Assembly (NCBI GenBank): GCA_020342235.1
Contig: CP073212.1
Coordinates: 806,001 to 870,000 of the forward strand
Reading direction: 5' to 3'
Length of the DNA stretch: 64,000 nucleotides
DNA from: Saccharomycopsis phalli
Lineage: Eukaryota; Ascomycota; Saccharomycetes; Ascoideales; Saccharomycopsidaceae
This document shows, in pieces, positions 1-12,040 of the stretch. Within the stretch, counting starts at the first letter, position 1; each line of letters begins with the position of its first letter. The position numbers and the translations under genes are program-made. The notes beneath the pieces are model-generated. The model was given only the letters and a program-made list of their open reading frames with translations, ran no database searches and was not told the origin of the DNA.

Positions 1-2298
1 CAGTTCATCTCACAATCTCTTCAAGTATGATCGGTCTCCGTCAGACAAGCGGCCTATCCCATATCCAAGGGTTAAGCGCTATGATCCCAACTATAACCCG
101 TTTTGTGGTGATATACCTCCGACTACTTTTGATAATCTTCCAAAGACACCTCAAAATGAGATTATCTATAAGTACTACGGAAAGCTGAAGATTTCACGTA
201 CTAAAATCCCGGATTCTGATCTCAGATATCTGGAAGGTGTATCTACTTCAGCTGGTCCTCCTCCTCCGCCTCCGCCTCCACCTTCTGCTTTGCCGCAAAA
301 GCGTCTTATCCGTCACAAAGGCTCCCAACCTAAGCCCCTTTTTCCTGGTCCGCTTAGTTCTGATGAACATGATCCTACTACCCACCGTTCGTCTTCAGGG
401 AGGGATAAGAAGCCTCGTGTCTCTGATATTGTCACAAATGGTTCTTCTAATGATGGTGTCCTGACATCCGTTAAGACGCCACTCTCAGATGACACAGATG
501 AATCCGAAATGAATACGAATGGTGTGAATTATCCTGCTACTTGTTTTATGGCTGCTAAACATTCTCTTGAGAATGTACCTATGACATTTGATCAAGCTGT
601 TACTTCTGATGATGCTTACTTATGGAAAGACGCTATTCAAAAGGAAATGGAAGCCCACTATGAGAATCAGACTTTTCTGTTAGTTCCACCTAAGCAAGGT
701 CGTCGACCTATCACTTGCCGTTGGGTTTTTACAATTAAGAGTGATGGTCAACACAAGGCACGACTTGTGGCTAGAGGTTTTACTCAGATTAAAGGGCTTG
801 ATTATGTGGAAACTTTTGCGCCTGTCATTAGGTATGCTTCTATTCGAATCATGTTGTCCATTGCTGCAAGATATAGACTTACTATTCATCAGATGGATGT
901 GAAAACGGCTTTTCTCAATGGTGATTTAAGGGAAGACCTTTACATGATTCAACCTGAAGGTTTTGTGGTCAAAGGAAAAGAAGATCATGTTCTTAAGCTT
1001 AATAAGTCGATTTATGGTTTGAAGCAAGCTCCAATGGTTTGGAATGACAAAATCAATGAAGTGTTACATGTGATTGGTTTTAAGCAAAACTCTGCGGAGT
1101 ATTGTTTGTATTCTAAGAAAAATGGGAATTTGTTTATTATGGTCGCACTTTATGTCGACGATCTTCTCATTGCTGGAAATAATCAGACTGAAATTGATAA
1201 GGTTAAAGCTCAATTGATGCTGCACTTTAAGATGAAAGACCTAGGAGTTGCTAGCAAGTTTCTTGGAATGAACATTAGTCAAGATAAGGCCTCAATACTG
1301 CTCTCTCTTCATGATTATGTTCACCTGATGCTAAAGGAGTATCAGATGGTAGATTGCAATCCTATCTACACACCAGCGGATCCTAATCAGGATCTAACTA
1401 TAACTGATGACTCAAAGGACTGGGATGCCACAATGTATCGATCCTTGGTTGGCAAATTACTTTTTGCTGTTAATACAGTCCGTTTTGATATTGCTTATAT
1501 TGTTGGTGTGTTATCAAGATATTTACAATCTCCAAAGGAAAAGCATTGGGTTGCTGCGAAGCGTGTTCTTAGATATTTGAAGGCAACAGAGGATATGAAA
1601 ATTGTTTATTCCAGAAAGGATCATGGGAATTATCTTTTGGGATATTGTGATGCTGACTGGGCTACTGATAAGACGGAAAGAAAGTCAACTACTGGTTTCA
1701 TGTTTAGGTATAGCGGTGGTGCTATTACTTGGAGATCTAGAAAACAGTCGACTATTGCTTTGTCGACGGCAGAAGCCGAATACATGGCATTAACTGACGG
1801 TATTAAAGATGCTCTATGGTTACAGCAGGTGTTTGCAGAACTTGGTATCCCCTTGGCAAAATTGATAGTTCATGATGACAATGTGAGCTGCGTTAATATT
1901 GCTAAAAACCCAGTGTCACATGATCGAACTAAACATATTGATATCAAGCATCACTTTATCAGGCATCATGTGAAAAATGGCAACATTTGTTGTGATGATT
2001 AAAATCCGAGACGGCATTAGCTAAACGGCATTAGCTAAATGGCATTAGCTAAACGGCATTACAATAGGCCGTAGCTAAATGGCATTAGCTAAACGGCATT
2101 AGCTAAACGGCATTACAATATGCCGTAGCTAAATGGCATTAGTTAAGCGGCATTACGACACGCCGTAGCTTATAAGAGGACTATAAATAAGAGGCAATGT
2201 GCCCACAATAAGTAAGTAGTTTACCTATAAGATAAATAAGTTAATACAAACAGTTTATCAAAGATGTCAGCTAAAGAAAGACTTTCCAAATTACAACA
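1..2298 (+). mobile_element. Ty1/copia element X, right-hand part (broken)
   Basis: This is the 3' part of a copia-type LTR retrotransposon: the end of the pol region (reverse transcriptase with the YVDD motif near 1153, RNase H with CDADW near 1648) followed by its 3' LTR at 1988-2298. The pol sequence is nearly identical to element Z at 2794-8377, so X and Z are copies of one family. The left part lies outside the window. The element is a fossil with at least one break. The sequence right of its LTR is gag of element Y, so X most likely sits inside Y. No target duplication can be tested because the left end is missing. Confidence 0.9.
1988..2298 (+). repeat. 3' LTR of copia element X (311 bp)
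   Basis: It begins TGTTGTGATGATT and ends TTACAACA, with the same length and ends as both LTRs of element Z. It holds a TATA-like stretch (actataaataag) and many copies of a unit close to acggcattagctaa. The arrangement of these units differs from that in Z, although total length is the same. The start of the gag reading frame (ATGTCAGCTAAAG) lies inside the LTR. Confidence 0.9.
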
Positions 2299-2793
2299 AA
2301 GGGAGTTACTGAAAAGGTTGCACAATATACTGAGAGAATTCAATGCTCGACTGCACGAGAACGGTTTCATACAATCAAGGATGAGTATGGGACAATGTCA
2401 TTTGCTCAAGCAGTAAAGGGTACAACCACTGTATCGCCATCTTCAAGCACACTATCGCCATTTGAATATGCCATGGAACGACATCGGAACTATTTTTCAA
2501 ACTTTAGTCAGGAAATGCAATCATGCATTATTGGAATCTTTATTCTTCGACAAGAGCAAGTTCCGGAACATGTTATCCAAAACTTTATTGACCGGTATGA
2601 TAATCGAGGCATTACTGCGGAAACTTCAAATTTTATGCATTTTTTTAGCAAAATGGATGGTGAATATCAGGCTGGTAATAATCATTCGGCATTTCTAGGA
2701 CATCGGAAGGCACGACGTCAGGTGACCTGTTTTAAGTGCGGTAAAAAGGGACATGTGAAAAAGGATTGTAAGAAGGTACTTAAGGAAACCGAT

Positions 2794-3104
2794 TGTTGTG
2801 ATGATTAAAATCCGAGACGGCATTAGCTATCGGCATTGGTTAAACGGCATTAGCTAAACGGCATTAGCTATCGGCATTGGTTAAACGGCATTAGCTAAAC
2901 AGCATTAGCTAAACGGCATTACAATACGCCGTAGCTAAATGGCATTAGTTAAGCGGCATTACGACACGCCGTAGCTTATAAGAGGACTATAAATAAGAGG
3001 CAATGTGCCCACAATAAGTAAGTAGTTTACCTATAAGATAAATAAGTTAATACAAACAGTTTATCAAAGATGTCAGCTAAAGAAAGACTTTCCAAATTAC
3101 AACA
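2794..3104 (+). repeat. 5' LTR of copia element Z (311 bp)
   Basis: It starts TGTTGTGATG and ends TTACAACA. It has a TATA-like motif (ctataaataag, about 2987) and a run of acggcattagctaa-like units in its U3. The gag-pol start codon at 3070 lies inside it, so the reading frame crosses the LTR end, as in Ty1 and Ty5. Confidence 0.93.
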
Positions 3105-6100
3105 GGTTATGATGCATCCTGCAAGCGTCCTGCAGTTCCCCTCTGAATTAACATTGACTGGTCCAGAGACTTATCATGTTTGGATGAAGGAACTCGAGGA
3201 CTTTCTTTTTGGCTTCGGGGTCGGCTTACTTCAATACGCCGAAAATGGAACTCTGAGCATTGAACTGAACGATGTCTCGGACATTTCTTCTGCTTTCTTT
3301 ATTGAACAATTGGATAGCGTGTTTGGTATTATTCTCAAGGCAAGCATTAGCCAAGAGATTCGCGGAATTATTCGCTCCACGCACTCACGTCTGACTGCTA
3401 GAAATCAATTTTTGTTTCTTCAAGAGAAGTATGGTACTCTTCCACTCCCAGTGGCTCTCACTAGCGCTGGGATTCTGGAAGAAGCTACTAGGCCCACTGA
3501 GTTTGTTGACATCAGGGCAATGCTTCAACGCAAAAATTTGTTGGTTAGACAGCAATTGACTAAGGAGGCAATCATTGCATTATGGACTTTGGATAACATG
3601 ATGCAACTTGGTGTGCCATATCCGGTTATCTCAAGCGTCATTAAAGAGCTTGAACACAAGGGGATTACTACTAATACTCTTCTGTATCAGGTCTTGCATG
3701 AGATAACTGGATCGCATGAGTATGTTCGTCTGAACAGTCTTGCACTTTTGGGTCACGATTCTCTGTCTAAGAAGACGTCCAAACCTCGTCGCAAAGGTAA
3801 AAAGAAGGAAAAGCAACAACCATATGATGAAGAGTATCCTCAAGGTATGTTGGCTTATTCCTTCCTTGGACATCTGTTACTGATACCAACATTTCTTGAT
3901 ACTGGTGCCAGTGGACATTTCTTCTCTGACATTCGTTTCTTTCAAGACATGATTCCAGAGAATGGCTCTATTCTGGGTGTTGCTGGAAACCTTGCTATTG
4001 TTGGGAAAGGTACAGTTCGGATTTCTACTCCAGCTGGACCTTTTATTCTACACGATGTTGGTTACACTCCTAACGGTATTGCTAACCTTATCTCGGTTGG
4101 AAAAGCTTCTAATCATAAGTTAGAGTTTCTCTTCAATTATCAAGGTGCCACTATCCGCTCCACCAAGAAAATGTTTGCTCATCGAGATCCACTTTCAAAC
4201 CTTTACACTGTTTCATGTGAACCCTCTACTGTGATTCCGAAGCAGATTGCTTACAAGGCTGTCTCCTCTGGCCGTGATATTGATCGCTGGCATAGAAGAC
4301 TTGGCCATCCTAGCGCTTCTGTTATGGCCTCGCTTGTTAAGATCCATCCACTCTGGAAGGCTGGTCAGAGTTTACTGAGTTGTACCGGATGTATTACTGG
4401 TAAAACTGTTGACTCTGCTCCTAAAGAACGGACCACCAATCCTTCTCAGCCACTTGAGTTGGTCCATGCGGATCTTTGCGGGCCATTTAACTACGGATCC
4501 TACGATGCATCTCGGTATTTCTTGACTATTGTTGATGGCTATACAAAATGGACCACTGTTGTTTGCCTCAATAAGAAATCTGGATGCACTCAAGGTATCA
4601 TTAATTTTATTAATACCTCTGAAACAATGTTCCGCAGCAAGGGCTTGACCTACTGCGTTGGTACTCTCCGTACAGATAATGGAGGTGAGTTTGTGAGTGA
4701 AGAATTGACTAACTTCCTCACCAAGCGTGGCATCTCTCACGAAACCACGGTTCCCCATCATTCGTATCAAAATGGCGTTGCCGAACGAATGAACCGTACA
4801 CTTCAAGATAAAGCCCGCGCTCTTATGCTTCATACCAATGTTCCAGCTCAACTTTGGCCTGAAGCAATCAATACTGCTGTTTTTTTGGCTAATTGTACGC
4901 CATCACGCTCTATTGATTTTGATGTCCCATACAAACGATGGTATGGTCGCTCATTCAATTACAAATTTCTCCGAGAATTTGGATGTGTTGCTTATGCTAT
5001 TATTCCTAAGGCTCTCCGTCAAGGAAAGCTCGATGCTAAAGCCTCTCCTTGTGTCATGATTGGCTATGAATTGCAACGAAAAGCATATCGACTCTACGAC
5101 CCCAGAACAAATAAGGTTATTTGCGCTGCTCAAGCAATTTTTGAGGAGGATAATTTTTTTTATCCAACTGTGTCTCTGGCGCTGACTAGCACAATCAATC
5201 CTCCTCAAATTTCTGGGGTTGGCAATCCAAAGATTGGAGGGATTCATTCTCTACCTATGAATTCTCAGCCAGCTATTTCTATGACTAGAGATGAATTGAC
5301 AGTTGAATCCGAGCTTGACCCTCTGGACACCTCGTTGATAGTGGACGATAATGATACAGTATCTAAATCAGATGCATACGGTAATGCGTCTGAGTTGGCT
5401 GAAGATACTGGATCTGAGCTTGGTTACTTAAGGGATCATAATACTGCCTTAATTCGCACTGCTGCTCGCGAAATTGGAAATGAATTAGTTGTTTCTGGTT
5501 CATCCAAGTCAAATGAACTAATTATCGCTGACGCTTCAGATGCTGAAATTGACCTGACCTCTACTATTGATCTGATTGATGTGAGTAATCCTAATGGTTC
5601 TAATGAGAATCATCTTGTCCTTGATGATCCTCAACCAAGTCGTGAAGCCATCACGTACCCTGGATTTCTGCACACACCAGATGAGCCTGAGTCTCATGCG
5701 GATGAGATCAGTGACTCAGAGATACTCGACCCCAGACGGTTGGAATATATCCCTGGAACTACTGACCTGGTTGCAGGTAGTACTTCGGGATCACCCCAAC
5801 TTCAGGTTGTGAAATATGTATCACAATCTACTTCTGCGGAGTCTGATACTTCACTGTCGCTGGACAATCATGTTGCCCAACAAACATCACTGTCTCGTCC
5901 TGCTACTCCTCAAGCACAAGAAGTTCCTTATACCAATCCCATTGATTATAAGAACTCCAGTTCATCTCACAATCTCTTCAAGTATGATCGGTCTCCGTCA
6001 GACAAGCGGCCTATCCCATATCCAAGGGTTAAGCGCTATGATCCCAACTATAACCCGTTTTGTGGTGATATACCTCCGACTACTTTTGATAATCTTCCAA

Positions 6101-8055
6101 AGACACCTCAAAATGAGATTATCTATAAGTACTACGGAAAGCTGAAGATTTCACATACTAAAATCCCGGATTCTGATCTCAGATATCTGGAAGGTGTATC
6201 TACTTCAGCTGGTCCTCCTCCTCCGCCTCCGCCTCCACCTTCTGCTTTGCCGCAAAAGCGTCTTATCCGTCACAAAGGCTCCCAACCTAAGCCACTTTTT
6301 CCTGGTCCGCTTAGTTCTGATGAACATGATCCTACTACCCACCGTTCGTCTTCAGGGAGGGATAAGAAGCCTCGTGTCTCTGATATTGTCACAAATGGTT
6401 CTTCTAATGATGGTGTCCTGACATCTGTTAAGACGCCACTCTCAGATGACACAGATGAATCCGAAATGAATACGAATGGTGTGAATTATCCTGCTACTTG
6501 TCTTTTGGCTGCTAAGCATTCCCTTGAGAATGTACCTATGACATTTGATCAAGCTGTTACTTCTGATGATGCTTACTTATGGAAAGATGCTATTCAAAAG
6601 GAAATGGAAGCCCACTATGAGAATCAGACTTTTCTGTTAGTTCCACCTAAGCAAGGTCGTCGACCTATTACTTGCCGTTGGGTTTTTACAATTAAGAGTG
6701 ATGGTCAATACAAGGCACGACTTGTGGCTAGAGGTTTTACTCAGATTAAAGGGCTTGATTATGTGGAGACTTTTGCGCCTGTCATTAGGTATGCTTCTAT
6801 TCGAATCATGTTGTCCATTGCTGCAAGATATAGACTTACTATTCATCAGATGGATGTGAAAACGGCTTTTCTCAATGGTGATTTAAGGGAAGACCTTTAC
6901 ATGATTCAACCTGAAGGTTTTGTGGTCAAAGGAAAAGAAGATCATGTTCTTAAGCTTAATAAGTCGATTTATGGTTTGAAGCAAGCTCCAATGGTTTGGA
7001 ATGACAAAATCAATGAAGTGTTACATGTGATTGGTTTTAAGCAAAACTCTGCGGAGTATTGTTTGTATTCTAAGAAAAATGGGAATTTGTTTATTATGGT
7101 TGCACTTTATGTCGACGATCTTCTCATTGCTGGAAATAATCAGACTGAAATTGATAAGGTTAAAGCTCAATTGATGCTGCACTTTAAGATGAAAGACCTA
7201 GGAGTTGCTAGCAAGTTTCTTGGAATGAACATTAGTCAAGATAAGGCCTCAATACTGCTTTCTCTTCATGATTATGTTCACCTGATGCTAAAGGAGTATC
7301 AGATGGTAGATTGCAATCCTATCTACACACCAGCGGATCCTAATCAGGATCTAACTATAACTGATGACTCAAAGGACTGGGATGCCACAATGTATCGATC
7401 CTTGGTTGGCAAATTACTTTTTGCTGTTAATACGGTCCGGTTTGATATTGCTTATATTGTTGGTGTGTTATCAAGATATTTACAATCTCCAAAGGAAAAG
7501 CATTGGGTTGCTGCGAAGCGTGTTCTTAGATATTTGAAGGCAACAGAGGATATGAAAATTGTTTATTCCAGAAAGGATCATGGGAATTATCTTTTGGGAT
7601 ATTGTGATGCTGACTGGGCTACTGATAAGACGGAAAGAAAGTCAACTACTGGTTTCATGTTTAGGTATAGCGGTGGTGCTATTACTTGGAGATCTAGAAA
7701 ACAGTCGACTATTGCTTTGTCGACGGCAGAAGCCGAATACATGGCATTAACTGACGGTATTAAAGATGCTCTATGGTTACAGCAGGTGTTTGCAGAACTT
7801 GGTATCCCCTTGGCAAAATTGATAGTTCATGATGACAATGTGAGCTGCGTTAATATTGCTAAAAACCCAGTGTCACATGATCGAACTAAACATATTGATA
7901 TCAAGCATCACTTTATCAGGCATCATGTGAAAAATGGCAACATTGAACTACGACACCTAACTACTGACAAGATGCTAGCTGATATGCTTACCAAGGGATT
8001 ATCAAGAGAGCAATTTCAAAAACTTCGGATGCTGAGTGGTATGAGGAAATTTTAA
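3070..8055 (+). CDS. gag-pol polyprotein of copia element Z (1661 aa)
   Basis: A single reading frame encodes the whole polyprotein. The gag-like part covers residues 1-260 and ends in a Lys/Arg-rich stretch. Aspartic protease: DTGAS near residue 277. Integrase: a zinc region with WHRRLGHPS (about 405) and CTGC, then the catalytic triad in HADLCGPF (about 465), RTDNGGEF (about 534) and YQNGVAER (about 570). A Ser/Asp-rich spacer and a proline run lead to reverse transcriptase (CRWVFTIK near 1200, YVDD near 1346) and RNase H (CDADW near 1511, TAEAEYMAL). The start is the ATG inside the LTR; no upstream in-frame alternative looks better. Close homologue of X and related to Y. CTG codons may be read as Ser here. 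Confidence 0.93.
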   Translation: MSAKERLSKLQQVMMHPASVLQFPSELTLTGPETYHVWMKELEDFLFGFGVGLLQYAENGTLSIELNDVSDISSAFFIEQLDSVFGIILKASISQEIRGIIRSTHSRLTARNQFLFLQEKYGTLPLPVALTSAGILEEATRPTEFVDIRAMLQRKNLLVRQQLTKEAIIALWTLDNMMQLGVPYPVISSVIKELEHKGITTNTLLYQVLHEITGSHEYVRLNSLALLGHDSLSKKTSKPRRKGKKKEKQQPYDEEYPQGMLAYSFLGHLLLIPTFLDTGASGHFFSDIRFFQDMIPENGSILGVAGNLAIVGKGTVRISTPAGPFILHDVGYTPNGIANLISVGKASNHKLEFLFNYQGATIRSTKKMFAHRDPLSNLYTVSCEPSTVIPKQIAYKAVSSGRDIDRWHRRLGHPSASVMASLVKIHPLWKAGQSLLSCTGCITGKTVDSAPKERTTNPSQPLELVHADLCGPFNYGSYDASRYFLTIVDGYTKWTTVVCLNKKSGCTQGIINFINTSETMFRSKGLTYCVGTLRTDNGGEFVSEELTNFLTKRGISHETTVPHHSYQNGVAERMNRTLQDKARALMLHTNVPAQLWPEAINTAVFLANCTPSRSIDFDVPYKRWYGRSFNYKFLREFGCVAYAIIPKALRQGKLDAKASPCVMIGYELQRKAYRLYDPRTNKVICAAQAIFEEDNFFYPTVSLALTSTINPPQISGVGNPKIGGIHSLPMNSQPAISMTRDELTVESELDPLDTSLIVDDNDTVSKSDAYGNASELAEDTGSELGYLRDHNTALIRTAAREIGNELVVSGSSKSNELIIADASDAEIDLTSTIDLIDVSNPNGSNENHLVLDDPQPSREAITYPGFLHTPDEPESHADEISDSEILDPRRLEYIPGTTDLVAGSTSGSPQLQVVKYVSQSTSAESDTSLSLDNHVAQQTSLSRPATPQAQEVPYTNPIDYKNSSSSHNLFKYDRSPSDKRPIPYPRVKRYDPNYNPFCGDIPPTTFDNLPKTPQNEIIYKYYGKLKISHTKIPDSDLRYLEGVSTSAGPPPPPPPPPSALPQKRLIRHKGSQPKPLFPGPLSSDEHDPTTHRSSSGRDKKPRVSDIVTNGSSNDGVLTSVKTPLSDDTDESEMNTNGVNYPATCLLAAKHSLENVPMTFDQAVTSDDAYLWKDAIQKEMEAHYENQTFLLVPPKQGRRPITCRWVFTIKSDGQYKARLVARGFTQIKGLDYVETFAPVIRYASIRIMLSIAARYRLTIHQMDVKTAFLNGDLREDLYMIQPEGFVVKGKEDHVLKLNKSIYGLKQAPMVWNDKINEVLHVIGFKQNSAEYCLYSKKNGNLFIMVALYVDDLLIAGNNQTEIDKVKAQLMLHFKMKDLGVASKFLGMNISQDKASILLSLHDYVHLMLKEYQMVDCNPIYTPADPNQDLTITDDSKDWDATMYRSLVGKLLFAVNTVRFDIAYIVGVLSRYLQSPKEKHWVAAKRVLRYLKATEDMKIVYSRKDHGNYLLGYCDADWATDKTERKSTTGFMFRYSGGAITWRSRKQSTIALSTAEAEYMALTDGIKDALWLQQVFAELGIPLAKLIVHDDNVSCVNIAKNPVSHDRTKHIDIKHHFIRHHVKNGNIELRHLTTDKMLADMLTKGLSREQFQKLRMLSGMRKF
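3105..3112 (+). promoter_or_regulatory. Primer binding site of element Z (half-tRNA iMet type)
   Basis: GGTTATGA begins directly after the 5' LTR. It is complementary to the anticodon-loop side of initiator tRNA-Met (UCAUAACC). This is the primer mode known for Drosophila copia and yeast Ty5, in which a cleaved half tRNA primes minus-strand synthesis. The match is short (8 nt), so the tRNA assignment rests on family knowledge. Confidence 0.7.
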
Positions 8056-8059
8056 TTAT

Positions 8060-8066
8060 GGGAGGG
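8060..8066 (+). promoter_or_regulatory. Polypurine tract of element Z
   Basis: GGGAGGG lies directly before the 3' LTR, where plus-strand synthesis is primed in LTR retrotransposons. Confidence 0.75.
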
Positions 8067-8377
8067 TGTTGTGATGATTAAAATCCGAGACGGCATTAGC
8101 TATCGGCATTGGTTAAACGGCATTAGCTAAACGGCATTAGCTATCGGCATTGGTTAAACGGCATTAGCTAAACAGCATTAGCTAAACGGCATTACAATAC
8201 GCCGTAGCTAAATGGCATTAGTTAAGCGGCATTACGACACGCCGTAGCTTATAAGAGGACTATAAATAAGAGGCAATGTGCCCACAATAAGTAAGTAGTT
8301 TACCTATAAGATAAATAAGTTAATACAAACAGTTTATCAAAGATGTCAGCTAAAGAAAGACCTTCCAAATTACAACA
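8067..8377 (+). repeat. 3' LTR of copia element Z (311 bp)
   Basis: Identical to the 5' LTR except for one C/T difference near its right end. It is followed by the CCGAT duplication and then the continuation of element Y. Confidence 0.93.
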
Positions 8378-11300
8378 CCGATGATGATGAGAAGCATGCA
8401 TTATCGAAGAACAATCACTCATGGCTTGCATACCATGGGGTTGCGGAAAAGTATCCCACATATCTTGATAGTGGGGCATCGAGACACTTTATGGCAAACA
8501 AGGCGTTATTTGAATCTTTGGAAACCCATGATGATCGGATTAAAGGAATTGGGGGTCTGTTGGCAATTACGGCAAGAGGCAAAGTCAGTATGAACTTGCT
8601 TGGTGGAACTACTATACAATTGAAGGATGCATATTATACTCCAGGTGGAGAAGTTAATCTTGTGTCAGTTTCACGAGCAACTGACAATGGGGCGAAAATT
8701 TTATTTGATGGACAGAAGGCTATTGATTATGTTACAAAACAAGTAATTGCAGTCAAAGAACCGAATACAGGACTCTACAGGATACAGAATTCTGATAATG
8801 GAAGTGTTGCTTTTAAAGCCAAATCAGAAGATAATATTGAGACTTGGCATCGGCGATTAGGACATCCTGGTACTAATGTTATGGAAAGTATTAATAAAGA
8901 ACATGGTTTTTGGAAGAGTAGCGATCATATCACTATGTGTGGTGAATGTTCCGTAACTAAAACTACAGTAAGTATTCCAAAACTGCGAACTACACAGCCG
9001 ATACAACCACTCCAATTATTACATGTTGATGTGTGTGGACCATTTAATTATAAGTCCGTGAATGAATCCAAGTATTTTCTAACAGTGGTTGATGGTTATA
9101 CTAAATGGACTCATGTGGTATGCCTTAAGAAGAAATCAGAAAGTACAGAAGCATTGATTCAGTTTATTGTCAACAGTGAAAGACAGTTTCAGAGTAAAGG
9201 ATTACTGTTTTGTGCCGGTATTGTTAGAACTGATAATGGAGGAGAGTTTGTGAATAGAGCTCTCCATCAGTTCTTTATAACAAAGGGAATTAGTCATGAG
9301 TTGACAGTTCCTTATCATTCCTATCAGAATGGAGTGGCGGAACGCATGCATAGGACCATTCAAGAAAAGACGAGAGCTATGATGCATGCGAGTAATGTGC
9401 CAGTAGAACTCTGGCCAGAAGCAGTATTGACTGCAGTTTATCTCATTAATAGAAGTCCATCCAGAACTATTAATGGAGAGAGTCCATATCTTAGATGGAC
9501 TGGAAATAAACCTGATTTATCTATTCTTCGAGTATTTGGATGTGTTGCTTATGGCAATATTCCTATAGATATCCGAGCTGGAAAGTTTGCGGCCACAGGA
9601 ATTAAGTGTGTTATGCTAGGATATGAACCTTTAAGAAAGGCCTATAGGTTGTTTGATCCGACTAAGAGGATGATTGTAACTGCAACGCATGTTCGTTTTG
9701 ATGAGGGTAGCTACTATTATTCCGCTGTGTCTATGGCGCAAGAAGCATCTGCGGAAAACCCAATTGTGGGTATTGGAGGAACGGCCAAGGGTATTGGAAC
9801 TGTTCCAGTTAATAGCGATCGATCAATTAGTTCTAAGTTGAAGAAAGGAGAACACAAGGTTTCAGGGAGAATTGATCCAGATGATGACGTTGACTGTGAG
9901 AATGATGATGTGAATAATGAAAATGATAGTGTGACTGACGATGCAACAGCAGAGAAAATTATGGATCATGGTGCAGAAGATCCAACTAGTAATGATACTG
10001 AGGACAGTGTTGATACTATCTCAAGTACTACTACTGCTGATGAGGATAATTTAGCAGATATCAGTGATCATGGAGAAAATATATCTGGTGACGATATTGA
10101 GAGTATAAAGAACGACTCTGGGGACAGTGAAACTTCATCTACACCAGATGATGAAAGATCACAAGTATCAAGAAGTGAATCAGAATTTTCTAGTGACACT
10201 AATCGTCGTCTTGGGAGAACACCACGGAAACGTGTTATAAAACATAGTCTTGAAAATCTGAATAGTACATCTGATGATGGCCCCTCTAGTTCTGATGAAG
10301 CTGACCCTATGATACGTTCAGCTTCAAGGGGGGATAAGCGATATCGGGGATCAGATTTGGTAATTAACAGTGGAGATTCGGAATCAAGTAATGACTACAT
10401 ATCTTTAAAGCACAGAATTGTGGTATCTTCAGGATCGGAAGAATTAAGTGATGAGGGTATTAATCACGTGGCCACATGTTTAATGGCCGAAACTCAATTA
10501 CGCAATGACATACCAATAACTTTCACACAAGCAGTTCGAGGTAATGACAGCAAGAAATGGGAAAAAGCAATTATGGAAGAAATAGAAGCTCATAATCAGA
10601 ATGGAACTTTTACTTTAGTTCCCCCTCAAGGACGAAAGGCAATTTCATGTCGCTGGGTATTTACTATCAAGGATGATGGGAGATACAAAGCGAGATTAGT
10701 GGCAAGGGGATTCACACAAGTAAAAGGGATTGATTATACTGAAACGTTTGCACCAGTTATAAGATATGAATCAATAAGAATCATGTTATCAATTGCAGGA
10801 AACTATGGACTTACTATACATCAGATGGATGTGAAGACTGCGTTCCTTAATGGAGAATTACTGGAGGACATTTACATGGAACAACCAGAAGGGTTTGAGG
10901 TTAAAGGAAAAGAAGATTATGTGCTTAAACTTGGAAAATCACTATATGGTTTGAAACAGGCGCCACTCGTATGGAATAACAAGATTAATGGAGTATTACA
11001 AAAATTGGGATATAAGAATAATGCAGCCGAAAATTGTTTGTACTCAAAAAGAGAGGGCAGCAGTTTCATCATGATTGCACTTTATGTGGATGATATACTT
11101 ATTGCTGGAAATCAAGAGAACAGTATTCAAAAGGTCAAAGAACAACTAATGCAACACTTTAAAATGAAAGACTTGGGGTTGCTAAGAAATTTCTTGGAAT
11201 GAATATTGATCAAGATGGCAAAACTATTAAATTACTGTTGGATGATTATATTGAATCAATGTTATCAGAATTCCAGATGAAGGACGCAAAACCAGTTACA

Positions 11301-12040
11301 ATTCCTGCTGCCACAAATCAAGATCTTACAAATTGTGAAGACAATTCAAAACAGTGTAATGGTACAGAATACCGATCTTTAGTTGGAAAATTGTTATTTG
11401 CGGCAAATACTGTCCGGTTTGATATTGGATATATTGTTGGAGTTTTGTCTAGATATCTTAAGACTCCAAAAGAAATACACTGGACAGCAGCAAAGAGAGT
11501 AGTGAAATATTTGAAAGGAACAAAGGATCTAGGAATCACTTATACTAGAAACAAAGATGTGATCTTAAATGGTTTCTGTGATGCCGATTGGGCAACTGAT
11601 AAGATGACTAGAAAATCAACTACTGGGTACGTTTTTAAATTTGGTAATGGTGCAGTCACTTGGAAATCAAGGAAACAGTCAACGATTGCAATGTCTACTG
11701 CTGAGGCAGAATATATGGCTCTTGGAGATGGTGTTAAGGAAATGTTGTGGTTAAAGCTGGTATTTAAAGAGCTAGGCATAAAATTGAATGGAGCAGTCAT
11801 TCATGAGGATAATGCTAGCTGTATTAACATTGCTAAACATCCAGCATTACACAATAGAACAAAGCATATTGACATTAGACATCATTTTATTAGAAGTCAC
11901 ATTGCTTCAGGAGAAATGGAACTCAAGCATCTTGGAACTGAGGAGATGCTAGCAGATATGTTTACTAAGGCTTTGTCTGAGAGACAATTCAAGAAACTAA
12001 GATTTATGTGTGGAATGAGAAGTCTTCAGTTAAGAGAGGG

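Larger units (their letters stand above)
2794..8377 (+). mobile_element. Ty1/copia element Z, looks whole and young
   Basis: This is a full-length copia-type LTR retrotransposon of 5584 bp. Two 311-bp LTRs (2794-3104 and 8067-8377) differ at one position, which indicates recent insertion. It is flanked by the 5-bp duplication CCGAT and sits inside element Y. One long gag-pol frame runs the length of the internal region. Domain order PR-IN-RT-RH places it in Ty1/copia. The single-frame layout and the initiator-tRNA anticodon-type primer site resemble Ty5 and Drosophila copia more than Ty1. Confidence 0.95.
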
